64,000 nucleotides of DNA from Runella sp. SP2 (GTDB lineage Bacteria; Bacteroidota; Bacteroidia; Cytophagales; Spirosomataceae). The stretch lies in contig NZ_CP031030.1 of the NCBI RefSeq assembly GCF_003711225.1, positions 4,216,001-4,280,000 of the forward strand. The letters are read 5' to 3'. The position numbers and the translations under genes were made by a program. Positions 43,558-52,369 of the stretch are shown here, piece after piece (positions within the stretch are counted from its first letter, which is position 1; every line of letters begins with the position of its first letter). The notes under the pieces are model-generated. The model ran no database searches and was not told where the DNA came from. It was given only the letters and a program-made list of their open reading frames with translations.

Positions 43558-46500
43558 GTAATCATTGGCCCAGCTGAGAGTCCCTGAATACGCGCATCGG
43601 TCATGGTTTTAGCCGTCAGCAGGATCACGGCAATATGCGCTGTCAGAGGAGTCGTTTTGATGTGTTCCACCAGGGCAAATCCGTCCATCTGCGGCATCAT
43701 GACGTCCGAGATTACCAACTCAGGCAGTTCAGCCAAACATACCTGCCAACCTTCCAAGCCATTGGAAGCGGTTAACACCCGGTAATGTTGTGCCAATTCA
43801 CTTGCGATAAATTCGCGTAGCTCGTCATTGTCTTCGACCACGAGGACTACTGGAACATCTTTAGTAACGTTTTTTGGGGCAGGAACTGTCTCTATCTCCA
43901 TCACCTGATGATGCAGCACGGGGCGTTGCTGGACTATAGGGTCAATGGTCGTACTCATCTCGGATTGGTCTTTCAGAGGCAATCGGACGGTCACGGTAGT
44001 ACCCTGCCCAAGCTGAGAGTCAACAGTGATCGTACCCCCTAAAAGCCGGGTAAACTCAGCCACTAAAAACAGACCGATTCCTGTTCCGGTACCTGCGCTG
44101 TCTTCCGCTTGCCGCCCCTGATAAAACCGGTCAAAAATATGGGGAATTTGCGCTTCAGCCATGCCGATTCCAGAATCACTCACCTGTAGGCAAACCCAAG
44201 GCTCCTGACCAGATTGGTCGGCCTGGAGCGTAACTCGAATCTGCCCCCCTTCTGGGGTAAATTTGAGTGCATTGGCCAGCAGGTTGTAGCCGATGGTTTC
44301 CAATTTATGGGCATCAAACAACGAATCCACCGGTAATCTGGCGGTTTCATAGGTGAGGGTGACATTTTTTCGTTCAGCACGAAGTCGGAACGAATCTACC
44401 AGTTCCCCAATGAATCCAGCCAGATTCCCCCTTGAGTAGGCTTGCCCCAGCTGCCCCGCTTCAAGCTTAGCCATATCCAAGAGTTGATTGATTAAGCGCA
44501 ACAGACGTTGTGCGTTGCGGTGCATGATGGAAAATTGGTGAATCAGACCTGTGGGTGAAGGCAGCGGTTTCGTCTCCAGAAGTTTCTCCAGAGGATTGAT
44601 AATGAGCGTAAGGGGCGTTCTGAACTCGTGGGTGATGTTGGTAAAGAAACGTGTCTGCCAGTCCGCATTGTTTTTTGCTAACTCCGCTTCCTGCTCTTTG
44701 AGTCGGATCTCCTGTTGAAGTTGAGCCTGATGAAGTCGGTACTGAATGTATGCTCTAATCAGTCCTGCCAGTAGGAAGAGGTAAAGCCCATAAGCCCACC
44801 AGGTTCGCCACCAAGGGGGATCAATGATAATGCGAATGGTTTTAATCAATGAGCTCCAGCGACCGCCAGCATCCGCCGTGTTAACCCGAAATTCATAGTC
44901 GCCTGGCCCTAATTGGGTATAATTAGCTGCCGTTTGGCTACCCACCTCTACCCAATCCGCATCAACCCCTGTGAGCTGATAGCGGTAGCGCAGGCTGGCA
45001 GGCTTATTATATTGGATACCGGCATACTCGATAGTGAAAAAGTTTTGGTTAGGCTTTAGCCGTAATGTATGGGTCGCATTCAGCGGGTAGCTTAGTGGTG
45101 AGTCGTCCGCGCCTGGTTCAATAGGCTCGTTGGCAATCCTCAAACCAGTCAACACGCTGGGGATGGATTGAGCCGTTTCACTCATGGCCAATGGGTCAAA
45201 GACGGTTATGCCTGTACCACCTCCGAAAGCCATTCGACCATCGGGCAGTTGCAAGGCATGATTGGGACGATACTCAATGTCCAACAGGCCGTCTGCGGTA
45301 GAGAAATGGCGCATTTGGCCAGTGCGGGGATCTATCCGGCTGATTCCTTTGCTCGTACTGAACCAAATGTTTCCTTGCCGGTCAGTCAGTAACGTATTGA
45401 TTGTGCTGCTGGGTAAACCCTGACCCTCCGTCCAGTTTTGCCAGCTCATCGTGCGCGTATCCAGACGGCTGAGCCCTTCCTCCGTTCCTATCCAAAGGAC
45501 AGTTGGGTTAAAAGGGTCGGCAACTAGGCACTGCACATGGTCTGAGGGTAATGACGGGGCAGAAGATGACTGAGTTCGCAGGTGGTGAACAATTTGACGA
45601 CGTTGGGTATCATAAACGTATAATCCGGTTACTTCTGAACCGATCCATATCATCCAGCCTATGGGTTGAATCGAGGTAGCCCAGTTGAGAAGATCGGGGA
45701 CAGGAAAGGTTTCTAGGAGTCGCCCGGTTGAGTCGGCCTTTAGGATGCCCTGATGAGGTTCGAACATCCAAATCGTACCATCCTGTTGACGTCGAAGTGC
45801 ATTACCCCCATCGATTCCCTTACGAGTAAAGCCTTGCTTGAGCCGAAGTACTGAACGAAACCTTCTGGATTTGGATTCTCCCCGCAGCAGCTCAAACCAA
45901 CCGTTTAATCCTGCGCTCAAATACGGGGCATTTCCTTCCAGGCGAAGCTGATAAATCTGTTTATCTGTTTTAGCCCATTCAGGTACGGTCAATCCCTGTT
46001 CCATCAAAAGTACATCCTGAATAAAATTAGTCCGATAGGGATAAGTCTTAACTGGGAGTGCCTGCAAATCAACCTGTTGGATACCATCCCCATTGGTACC
46101 AATCCACAGGACGCCCGAGCGATCGACCAGCAGGGCGTGAAAATAGTTTTGTAAATCAATGCGAGGAGCCGTCCAGATAGGGGTGATTCGGTCAGTATCC
46201 GACAACCGGTAAACGGTCATACCGTGGGTGAAATAGACAGATTTATCTGGTGCTTGATAGATTAGCCCCGCTTGCACATGGAGGTTGGAAGAAATCGGAA
46301 TGGAGCGAAACAGGAGTGTCTTGGGATGAAAGGAAAGCAGTTGATTGACTGCACTAATGAGAATCTCACCGTTCGCCCGTTCAAGCAGCGATGTCCCATA
46401 ATAAGTTTCCGTTTTGCCCGGAAGACCGACCTGTGGATGTTGCCAAGCTTGGTAGGCTCTCTTTTGGGGATCAAATTGAAGTAAATACCCTGGTACTGGT

Positions 46501-47066
46501 GCGTACAATTGTTGGTTTTTCGTGAGCAGAAACGAATTGCCAGGATAATGTCCCAAATCTGGTAAGGTCGGAAAGGGGTAAGTGTTGAACTGATCTATCT
46601 GTCGATCAAAACGGATAAGCTGAGTTTGGTATCGTCCCCAGAGATTTTTTTTATCTGGGGTAAGTAAGGCGTTCGACAGTATAATATGCTTTTGCCGAAG
46701 CTGTTTTTCAGTAAGAAATTCACTAAATTGTTCGGTGATAGGGTTAAAGAGTTGAAGGTGTTTATTCTCCAACTGAATCAGTATCGCAGAATCTGAAACG
46801 GACTGAATCGAGAGGATTACGTTTCCAGCCAGTGAAGACGAGCTGTTGGGGCGGTGGCGAAATACCTTAAACTGGCGACCATCATAGCGAGCCAGACCAC
46901 CTCGGGTCGCCACCCAGAGAAAGCCAGCTTTATCCTGAATAAGCCCTGATACATAATATTCGGGTAACCCTTGCTGGAGGCTCAGATTACGGGCTGTATG
47001 GGGCTGGCCCCGCAAATGACCAGTAATCAAAAGTAGCAGAACTGTAAGCCAGAGGGGAATTTTCAC
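43554..47066 (-). CDS. Hybrid two-component sensor (Reg_prop/Y_Y_Y-HisKA-HATPase-REC), frameshifted before the AraC domain
   Basis: 1,170 residues starting at a GTG with a signal peptide (LWLTVLLLLITGHLRG). The periplasmic sensor consists of two seven-bladed propellers of Reg_prop repeats (AGFLWVATRGGLARYDG, LWIGTEEGLSRLD, GNIWFSTSKGISRID), then a Y_Y_Y domain (ITVF...; YRYQLTGVDADWVEVG) and a TM helix near residue 755. The cytoplasmic part has the phospho-acceptor His in NITHEFRTPLTL, HATPase motifs (NLLANALKF, DSGIGMA, GTGTGIGLFLV) and a receiver with the acceptor Asp in LVISDVMMPQMDGF. The reading frame ends at LSAGPMIT, right where it should read LSAGANDYLTKPF. Such hybrid systems normally sense glycan fragments. 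Confidence 0.9.
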   Translation of the reverse strand: MKIPLWLTVLLLLITGHLRGQPHTARNLSLQQGLPEYYVSGLIQDKAGFLWVATRGGLARYDGRQFKVFRHRPNSSSSLAGNVILSIQSVSDSAILIQLENKHLQLFNPITEQFSEFLTEKQLRQKHIILSNALLTPDKKNLWGRYQTQLIRFDRQIDQFNTYPFPTLPDLGHYPGNSFLLTKNQQLYAPVPGYLLQFDPQKRAYQAWQHPQVGLPGKTETYYGTSLLERANGEILISAVNQLLSFHPKTLLFRSIPISSNLHVQAGLIYQAPDKSVYFTHGMTVYRLSDTDRITPIWTAPRIDLQNYFHALLVDRSGVLWIGTNGDGIQQVDLQALPVKTYPYRTNFIQDVLLMEQGLTVPEWAKTDKQIYQLRLEGNAPYLSAGLNGWFELLRGESKSRRFRSVLRLKQGFTRKGIDGGNALRRQQDGTIWMFEPHQGILKADSTGRLLETFPVPDLLNWATSIQPIGWMIWIGSEVTGLYVYDTQRRQIVHHLRTQSSSAPSLPSDHVQCLVADPFNPTVLWIGTEEGLSRLDTRTMSWQNWTEGQGLPSSTINTLLTDRQGNIWFSTSKGISRIDPRTGQMRHFSTADGLLDIEYRPNHALQLPDGRMAFGGGTGITVFDPLAMSETAQSIPSVLTGLRIANEPIEPGADDSPLSYPLNATHTLRLKPNQNFFTIEYAGIQYNKPASLRYRYQLTGVDADWVEVGSQTAANYTQLGPGDYEFRVNTADAGGRWSSLIKTIRIIIDPPWWRTWWAYGLYLFLLAGLIRAYIQYRLHQAQLQQEIRLKEQEAELAKNNADWQTRFFTNITHEFRTPLTLIINPLEKLLETKPLPSPTGLIHQFSIMHRNAQRLLRLINQLLDMAKLEAGQLGQAYSRGNLAGFIGELVDSFRLRAERKNVTLTYETARLPVDSLFDAHKLETIGYNLLANALKFTPEGGQIRVTLQADQSGQEPWVCLQVSDSGIGMAEAQIPHIFDRFYQGRQAEDSAGTGTGIGLFLVAEFTRLLGGTITVDSQLGQGTTVTVRLPLKDQSEMSTTIDPIVQQRPVLHHQVMEIETVPAPKNVTKDVPVVLVVEDNDELREFIASELAQHYRVLTASNGLEGWQVCLAELPELVISDVMMPQMDGFALVEHIKTTPLTAHIAVILLTAKTMTDARIQGLSAGPMIT

Positions 47067-47297
47067 GAATAAATCATCTCAGTGGATAGTAGTTTCAAAA
47101 GTACGCATCTTGACCGTATCAACCAAATGAATAGTAGAGAGTTTGAGCACTAAATGATTATGACTACGCTCCAACTGAAAAAAACGAGCCACCACGACAG
47201 TATTAGAAGTAAGAGTTTTGGAACTTGCTAACTACAAAACTCTTACTTCTTTTTTTACCTAATTTGACCTTTTTTAGCAGCGTAGATTAGGTTGAAA
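47067..47297. other. Gene-free interval between the sensor kinase and hydrolase paralogue B
   Basis: It contains a strong plus-strand terminator (47205-47257) and no ORF that I believe. No plus-strand gene ends near it, the last being at 36411. Confidence 0.5.
47205..47257 (+). terminator. Strong terminator with no adjacent plus-strand gene
   Basis: AGAAGTAAGAGTTTTG and its exact reverse complement form a 16-bp stem with a 14-nt loop, followed by TTTTTTT on the plus strand. Both neighbouring genes are on the minus strand. It may still stop the hydrolase transcript in the other direction (the hairpin works both ways, but no T-run follows on that side), or it may be the displaced terminator of a plus-strand gene. 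Confidence 0.75.
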
Positions 47298-49625
47298 CTA
47301 CTGCTTCAGCAACCAAACATCCGAGATTTTGGATTGCTTTCGCCAGTTTAGGTGTGACTCTTCGGGTTCGTCAAAGGTGATGTGCAATTTCCCATCTTGG
47401 GTCAACGTCAAGGGCACAATCCATTCTTTAACGCCATTGGGTTCACGGCTGTACGTAATCGGTTCCAAACGACGCCCATCCACGCGCAACAGTGCTTCTC
47501 CTGATCCAACCACCCGAACAATATAACGCGCGTCCATTTGGAGGTTATCGTATTCTAATTCAGGGCATTTCTGGAACAATTGCGCCGATAAACGGGTCCG
47601 ACTGAAGCCATCTTCCCACCATGCTACGTCGGTAGCATCTTCGGAAATTGTCTTCACACGCGGCCCTTTCGCTACGCTCGAAACGTCGTCGTAAAAACTT
47701 CCTGCCCCTGGATTTTCCCACGTGGCAATTTCTTTCAAACGTGCTTTTTTCGCTTCCTCCGAAGGCAAGGCCACTACTTTTTTAAACTCATCGGCCAACC
47801 ACCAGCGGTTATTGAGCGGATAATCGACAAAATCCAGCACACAGCCTCGTTCGTAGCCCTTGGCATTGTGTTTTTTGACGCTTGTTTGTAGGCCAATCGA
47901 CGTGAATAAATCGGCACATAATTGCTCTATTTTTTGACGTAACTCAGGCGCACAATTTTGTTGGTCGGCCCGATTAATCAGTGCCAACGCCTCGTTCATG
48001 GCCTTTTCAGTGCCTAGCTCTGATGCCTGAGAAAGCACGTGATTTGCCTGTTTTTCAAGCGATTGCTCATACACCAATCGGCGACGGGTGTAAGTGTCGT
48101 AGTTGGCGCGTAGCAAAAGTATCTGCCAGCGCCAATTATTTTTTAAGGCAGGGTTGGCCGTTTCTAGCCCTTTCCAAAAAGCAAACGTAGCCTCTACCCC
48201 ACCGTTTTGAACCAACGAGCCTTTCCAGTTATTTTCGAGGGCGGCAATGCCATCGGCGGCGCTTTCGGTGGCTGTTTTCCCAAAAAAGAAGCGGGTATAA
48301 TCGGTCAACATCTCACGCACATCCATCGTAGGATTCCATCCTCTCATGCTCCACACTACCTTGTTAATGTCGTCGTGGCAACCGTCCGAATACGACACAA
48401 AGCCGTCGGTAAAAGGGGCATACGTTTGGTGGATTTCAGAGAATGCGTAAGGTCGCGGATTGGACGCTTCGCGACCGAGGGTCAGCGCGTAGGCTTGGTC
48501 CCAACCGCGTACAGGAAACTCACAGCGAACATTGTGCGTGATGTCGGGGTACTGGCGGTGCTGGTATTTTTTGGGCAAACGAAAACGCGTTTCAGCCATT
48601 GGCGGACTTCCTGGCCCCGACACTACGCCTTGCAGCCAATCGGGCTTATTTTCGGCCAAATAGCGGTAAAAATAATCGGTTTGCTCCACGCTAAAACCTT
48701 GCAACGAAATCCATATTTTTCCTTTTGGGTGGTATTTAACCAAAAGTTGATGCAATTCTTTCAAAAAAGGCAATACCAACCGTGGATGGTTGTCGCCCGG
48801 ATCGCCGCCTGGCACAAAAATATGGTCGAGGCGGGGGCATTTTTTGTAAAACTCTTCGTGCAATCGCAACTCCGCCGCACGCTTGTCGGCATCGGTCAAC
48901 TCAAACGTCACGGGTGTCCACACCCAGTAGTCAAGGTCATATTGTTGACAAAGTTCGCCCATTTTTACCCGCATTTCGGAGGCTGGAATTTTAAAATGGG
49001 GATTGGGTTTTTCATCTTCGTGAAACGGAATCCCTTCAACGGCATTGGTGCCAAAAATCGCTAATTCCCTGAAATATTGATCATATTGCTCCACCGACCA
49101 CGCATCATACGAATTGGCTGTATGTCGGTAGCCCAACTGATGCCCGCGAATCGGATACGCAGGAGATGTTGCTACGTCGATAGTAGGTGCAAGCAGCGCA
49201 TTGCCCGCCGACATCTCCAAGTGGCGTAGCACCCAGCCCGTTCCAAACAACACCCCACGGGCATCGGCACCAATAATCCAGAGCGTTTGTCCATCGACCA
49301 CCACTCGAAAACCTTCCGCCCGAGCCTCGGCCGCATCGCCCGCTTTTCGGGCAGGAAGCGCTTTCCCGAACAATTCACGGTCGCTCGACAGCGCCATTGC
49401 CACCGTCACTCCCGTTTTGGGCCAAGCCGTGGCGGTTTTGAGCAGCAACTGCGTCCGTTTATTTATTTCTTCAATAAGAACTTTAGGCGCCGTTTCGCGC
49501 ATAGGCACTGGCACCGACGGCGACACCAAAATGGCGGCATTTTTAAGGGATAACGATTGCGCATAGGTCGTCAGCATACCACCTAGCACCGCTATCAAAA
49601 GCAAAAAAGTACGTTGTTTAAACAT
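47298..49625 (-). CDS. Large secreted glycoside-hydrolase-like protein, family not recognised (paralogue B)
   Basis: 775 residues from the ATG at 49625, which gives a clean signal peptide (FLLLIAVLGGMLTTYAQ). Paralogue of the protein at 22997-25411, with the same motifs in the same order: YPIRGHQLGYRHTANSYDAW, HIFVPGGDPGDNHPR, YHPKGKIWISLQ, RQYPDITHN, LGREASNPRP, SDGCHDDINKVVWS and YDTYTRRRLVYEQSLEKQA. An N-terminal GH20/GH67-type alpha/beta domain (IIGADARGVLFGTGWVLRH) precedes a barrel-like part, and a beta-sandwich ends the protein. It starts 26 bp after the DegT-family gene, so the two are in one operon. The substrate is unknown; an acidic or amino sugar glycan is possible. Confidence 0.75.
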   Translation of the reverse strand: MFKQRTFLLLIAVLGGMLTTYAQSLSLKNAAILVSPSVPVPMRETAPKVLIEEINKRTQLLLKTATAWPKTGVTVAMALSSDRELFGKALPARKAGDAAEARAEGFRVVVDGQTLWIIGADARGVLFGTGWVLRHLEMSAGNALLAPTIDVATSPAYPIRGHQLGYRHTANSYDAWSVEQYDQYFRELAIFGTNAVEGIPFHEDEKPNPHFKIPASEMRVKMGELCQQYDLDYWVWTPVTFELTDADKRAAELRLHEEFYKKCPRLDHIFVPGGDPGDNHPRLVLPFLKELHQLLVKYHPKGKIWISLQGFSVEQTDYFYRYLAENKPDWLQGVVSGPGSPPMAETRFRLPKKYQHRQYPDITHNVRCEFPVRGWDQAYALTLGREASNPRPYAFSEIHQTYAPFTDGFVSYSDGCHDDINKVVWSMRGWNPTMDVREMLTDYTRFFFGKTATESAADGIAALENNWKGSLVQNGGVEATFAFWKGLETANPALKNNWRWQILLLRANYDTYTRRRLVYEQSLEKQANHVLSQASELGTEKAMNEALALINRADQQNCAPELRQKIEQLCADLFTSIGLQTSVKKHNAKGYERGCVLDFVDYPLNNRWWLADEFKKVVALPSEEAKKARLKEIATWENPGAGSFYDDVSSVAKGPRVKTISEDATDVAWWEDGFSRTRLSAQLFQKCPELEYDNLQMDARYIVRVVGSGEALLRVDGRRLEPITYSREPNGVKEWIVPLTLTQDGKLHITFDEPEESHLNWRKQSKISDVWLLKQ

Positions 49626-49650
49626 GAATTGAGAAATGGTTGGTGGATGA

Positions 49651-50868
49651 TTACGCCTCACGTTTGACTTTCAGAATCGCTTCGGCAAACGACTCCATGT
49701 CTTCCTTCGTTCCTAACATTCCGTGTTGCAAAATCCACACTCCTTCGTCGCTGCACGCGTGTTCGGCCACGGGGCAATGCACTTGACTGTAATCCACGTA
49801 GTCGGGGATGGCATAACACATAAAGTTTTTGTTTTGGAACAACGGTTGCTTGTACAGCGGATGGGGGTATCCTCTAAAACAAGGGACTCCCTCGGCCGCT
49901 AAACGCTCCACAAACTCCACTTTCGATAACCCATTAAAATACGTTTTGTCGTACTTGATGATGTACAAATGGTAACAGTGGCGGGTTTCGCCAAATCCCC
50001 GTTTCAGAGGAGTGATACCTTCGATATTTTCCAGTAATTGATTCAAATAAAGGCCGTTGGCATCGCGTACGAGGGTTTGTTGTTCCAAACGCTTCAATTG
50101 CGCCGACAACAGCACGGCCTGCATTTGGGTGATGCGGTAGTTGCAGCCTGGGTTATAGTGGTCGTACCACTGCCCGCCTTCGATACGCCCCACATTGCGC
50201 AAAGAGTGCATCATGGCGTACAGTTCGTCGTCGTCGGTGACAACGATGCCCCCCTCGCCCGCCGTTAGGTTTTTGGAAGACTGAAAACTGAAACTCCCTA
50301 CGTCCCCAATCGCCCCCAGTTTTTTGCCTTTGTACTCCGCACCGTGGGCGTGCGCGGCGTCTTCGATAACGCGTAGGTTGTGACGTTTCGCAATGTCCAT
50401 AATCGCGTCCATGTCGCAAGCCTGCCCGCCAAAATGCACAGGAATAATCACTTTGGTACGGGGCGTAATGGCGGCTTCGATGGCCGCGGGGCTGATGTTG
50501 TAGGTCTCAGGGTCAATATCGACAAAAACAGGCACACAGTTGGCCTCAATCACCGTTGATGCCGTAGCAATAAACGTATAAGGAGGAACGATAACCTCAT
50601 CGCCAGGTTTTACGCCACAAGCAATCAGGGCCAATCGTAGCGACACTGAGCCATTGACGCAGCTAATGGCGTACTTACTACCGCAATAAGCGGCAAATTC
50701 TTTTTCAAACTCCTCGACCAAATCGCCGCAATCGGGATTGCCCCACTTGCCACTACGGACTACTTCGGCGACGGCTTCTACTTCGGTTTCGTCAAAAATG
50801 GGCCACGCAAAACTCTTTTTGACGGTCTTTTCTGTTATTTCCACGGGTGGGAGATTTTTAATGTTCAT
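49651..50868 (-). CDS. DegT/DnrJ/EryC1-family PLP aminotransferase (sugar aminotransferase-like)
   Basis: 405 residues, fold type I. The N-terminal WPIFDETEVEAVAEVVRSGKWG, the phosphate-binding CVNGSVSLRLAL, the aspartate contact VIEDAAHAHGAEYKGKKLG and the PLP lysine in FSFQSSKNLTAGEGG are those of sugar 3- or 4-aminotransferases that use glutamate. It lies directly upstream of the unnamed hydrolase B, an unusual partner, as such enzymes usually sit in glycan synthesis clusters (compare 59570-60730). It may make or break down an amino sugar. The ATG at 50868 is followed at once by family-typical sequence. Confidence 0.9.
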   Translation of the reverse strand: MNIKNLPPVEITEKTVKKSFAWPIFDETEVEAVAEVVRSGKWGNPDCGDLVEEFEKEFAAYCGSKYAISCVNGSVSLRLALIACGVKPGDEVIVPPYTFIATASTVIEANCVPVFVDIDPETYNISPAAIEAAITPRTKVIIPVHFGGQACDMDAIMDIAKRHNLRVIEDAAHAHGAEYKGKKLGAIGDVGSFSFQSSKNLTAGEGGIVVTDDDELYAMMHSLRNVGRIEGGQWYDHYNPGCNYRITQMQAVLLSAQLKRLEQQTLVRDANGLYLNQLLENIEGITPLKRGFGETRHCYHLYIIKYDKTYFNGLSKVEFVERLAAEGVPCFRGYPHPLYKQPLFQNKNFMCYAIPDYVDYSQVHCPVAEHACSDEGVWILQHGMLGTKEDMESFAEAILKVKREA

Positions 50869-50984
50869 TGGATAATTACAATACTGACTAGCTAGTTTTT
50901 TAGACTACTCAAATAGCCTTTTTCAAGGGCAAAAAGGTATATCTAAAAACGATACTAAACCCTGATAAACACCTTTCTTATCCA

Positions 50985-52292
50985 ATGAAAAACAAACAAC
51001 TTTACTTCCCCATGCTCCTCGTGGCGATGTCGCTCGGAACCGCTTGGGCCATTCGCGGCCAATTCGGACACGAGTACGGTGCGGCTTGGGCAGGGGCAGT
51101 GGGCACCCTCAGTATTTTATTTGTCGCGCGCCGCACCGACTGGTACGCCAAGCTCTTTGCCGCTACCCTCGCGGGAGCCATTGGCTGGGGGTTGGGCGGA
51201 ATCGCCAGCTACGGAATTTTGGTCGGCTACGGGCGCGGCGATGATTTTATCAACGTCTATTACGGGCTGCTCATGCTCTTTGTGATTGGAGGTTTGTATG
51301 GTTACGTGGGAGGTGCATTGTTTGGGTTGGCGCTGACCGACAGTCCCCAAAAACCCGTCAAATGGCACGAAGTGACCGTTGAAATGGTCGTTGGAGCGGC
51401 TGTTGCGTATTTTTTCCTCATTGAAGAATTTGAATGGTACATGACTCCTCCCCGCTCCGAAATGTGGGCGGCGGTGTTCGGCGCGGCGGCGGCGCTAACG
51501 TGGTACCTCGTCCGCAACAATCACACCTCTGCCCTGCGCGTAGCGGCCTTTTCGGGGCTGGGTGGCGGCTTTGGCTTTGCGTTTGGTAATTTCCTGCAAG
51601 TATTGGGCGGACTCACAGGCATCAAGTTCAATTTCTGGAACGTGATGGAATATTCGTTGGGCTTTTTTGGTGGATTGGGCATGGCCTACGGCACGTTTAC
51701 GTCGGAATGGGAACGCACCGCCAACACCCAACCCAAGTCCAGAACTTGGTTTCCGTTGCTGATGTCCATGCTCTTTATTCCTTACGTGGTGTGGGAACAA
51801 TCGTTTTCGGTCGAGCGCCTGCAAGGTATCTTTAGTAAACTCGATTTTGCGCCCGAAAGCGACATTTACCGTACGGTGCAGTTGGTGGCGTTGGCTTTTG
51901 TTTTGTTGATGGCCGCGCTGTGGTGGGTACGTTACTACCTCACCAAAACCAACCCGCTCTCCTACTCTGCCTCCGAAGTATATGCCTTGTTTTTGGGACA
52001 TTGGGGGCTGTATGTGGTGTATAGCTTACTGGTAACGGGGGCATTTTTGAGCAGTTACCGCATTGAGCAATACCTCTATATCGTCAATTGGGTGGTGGTA
52101 GCGGTCCTTATCCGCAACGCCGAGGTCAGTTTTGCACCTCGTGCCATCGACCTACCGAAATGGGGCAAAAACGTTGTGCTTGTCATCGCAAGCATTGCCC
52201 TGTTGACGCTGATTTTGATTAACTCGCACGGCGAACTCAAAAACAGCCATAAGCGTTTTGGCGCTCCCCCGCCCGTGGAAGAGAAGAAATAA
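50985..52292 (+). CDS. Polytopic membrane protein of unknown function
   Basis: 435 residues with about ten to twelve hydrophobic segments, many Gly-rich (GAIGWGLGGIASYGILVGYG; AFSGLGGGFGFAFGNFLQVLGG). The N-terminus has AIRGQFGHEYGAAWAG in the first helix pair, with buried charged residues, and the C-terminus is Lys/Pro-rich. I cannot assign it to a family. It is divergent from the DegT/hydrolase B operon (116 bp between starts), which in Bacteroidota is common for a permease of the same pathway. A transporter role is inference. A strong terminator follows. Confidence 0.75.
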   Translation: MKNKQLYFPMLLVAMSLGTAWAIRGQFGHEYGAAWAGAVGTLSILFVARRTDWYAKLFAATLAGAIGWGLGGIASYGILVGYGRGDDFINVYYGLLMLFVIGGLYGYVGGALFGLALTDSPQKPVKWHEVTVEMVVGAAVAYFFLIEEFEWYMTPPRSEMWAAVFGAAAALTWYLVRNNHTSALRVAAFSGLGGGFGFAFGNFLQVLGGLTGIKFNFWNVMEYSLGFFGGLGMAYGTFTSEWERTANTQPKSRTWFPLLMSMLFIPYVVWEQSFSVERLQGIFSKLDFAPESDIYRTVQLVALAFVLLMAALWWVRYYLTKTNPLSYSASEVYALFLGHWGLYVVYSLLVTGAFLSSYRIEQYLYIVNWVVVAVLIRNAEVSFAPRAIDLPKWGKNVVLVIASIALLTLILINSHGELKNSHKRFGAPPPVEEKK

Positions 52293-52296
52293 AAGC

Positions 52297-52327
52297 AAAA
52301 AAGCGCTGGTTGCCCAGCGCTTTTTTT
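52297..52327 (+). terminator. Terminator of the membrane protein gene
   Basis: AAGCGCTGG / CCAGCGCTT with a 4-nt loop, preceded by A and followed by seven T. Confidence 0.85.
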
Positions 52328-52369
52328 GTGTAGTTTCCTGGATAGGGCGTGGGTTTCGCAATAGATAGC

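Noticed and set aside
48207-49064. 285-residue plus-strand ORF
   Set aside because: Antisense to the unnamed hydrolase B, which has a signal peptide, conserved motifs and a paralogue; the plus-strand translation looks like random sequence.
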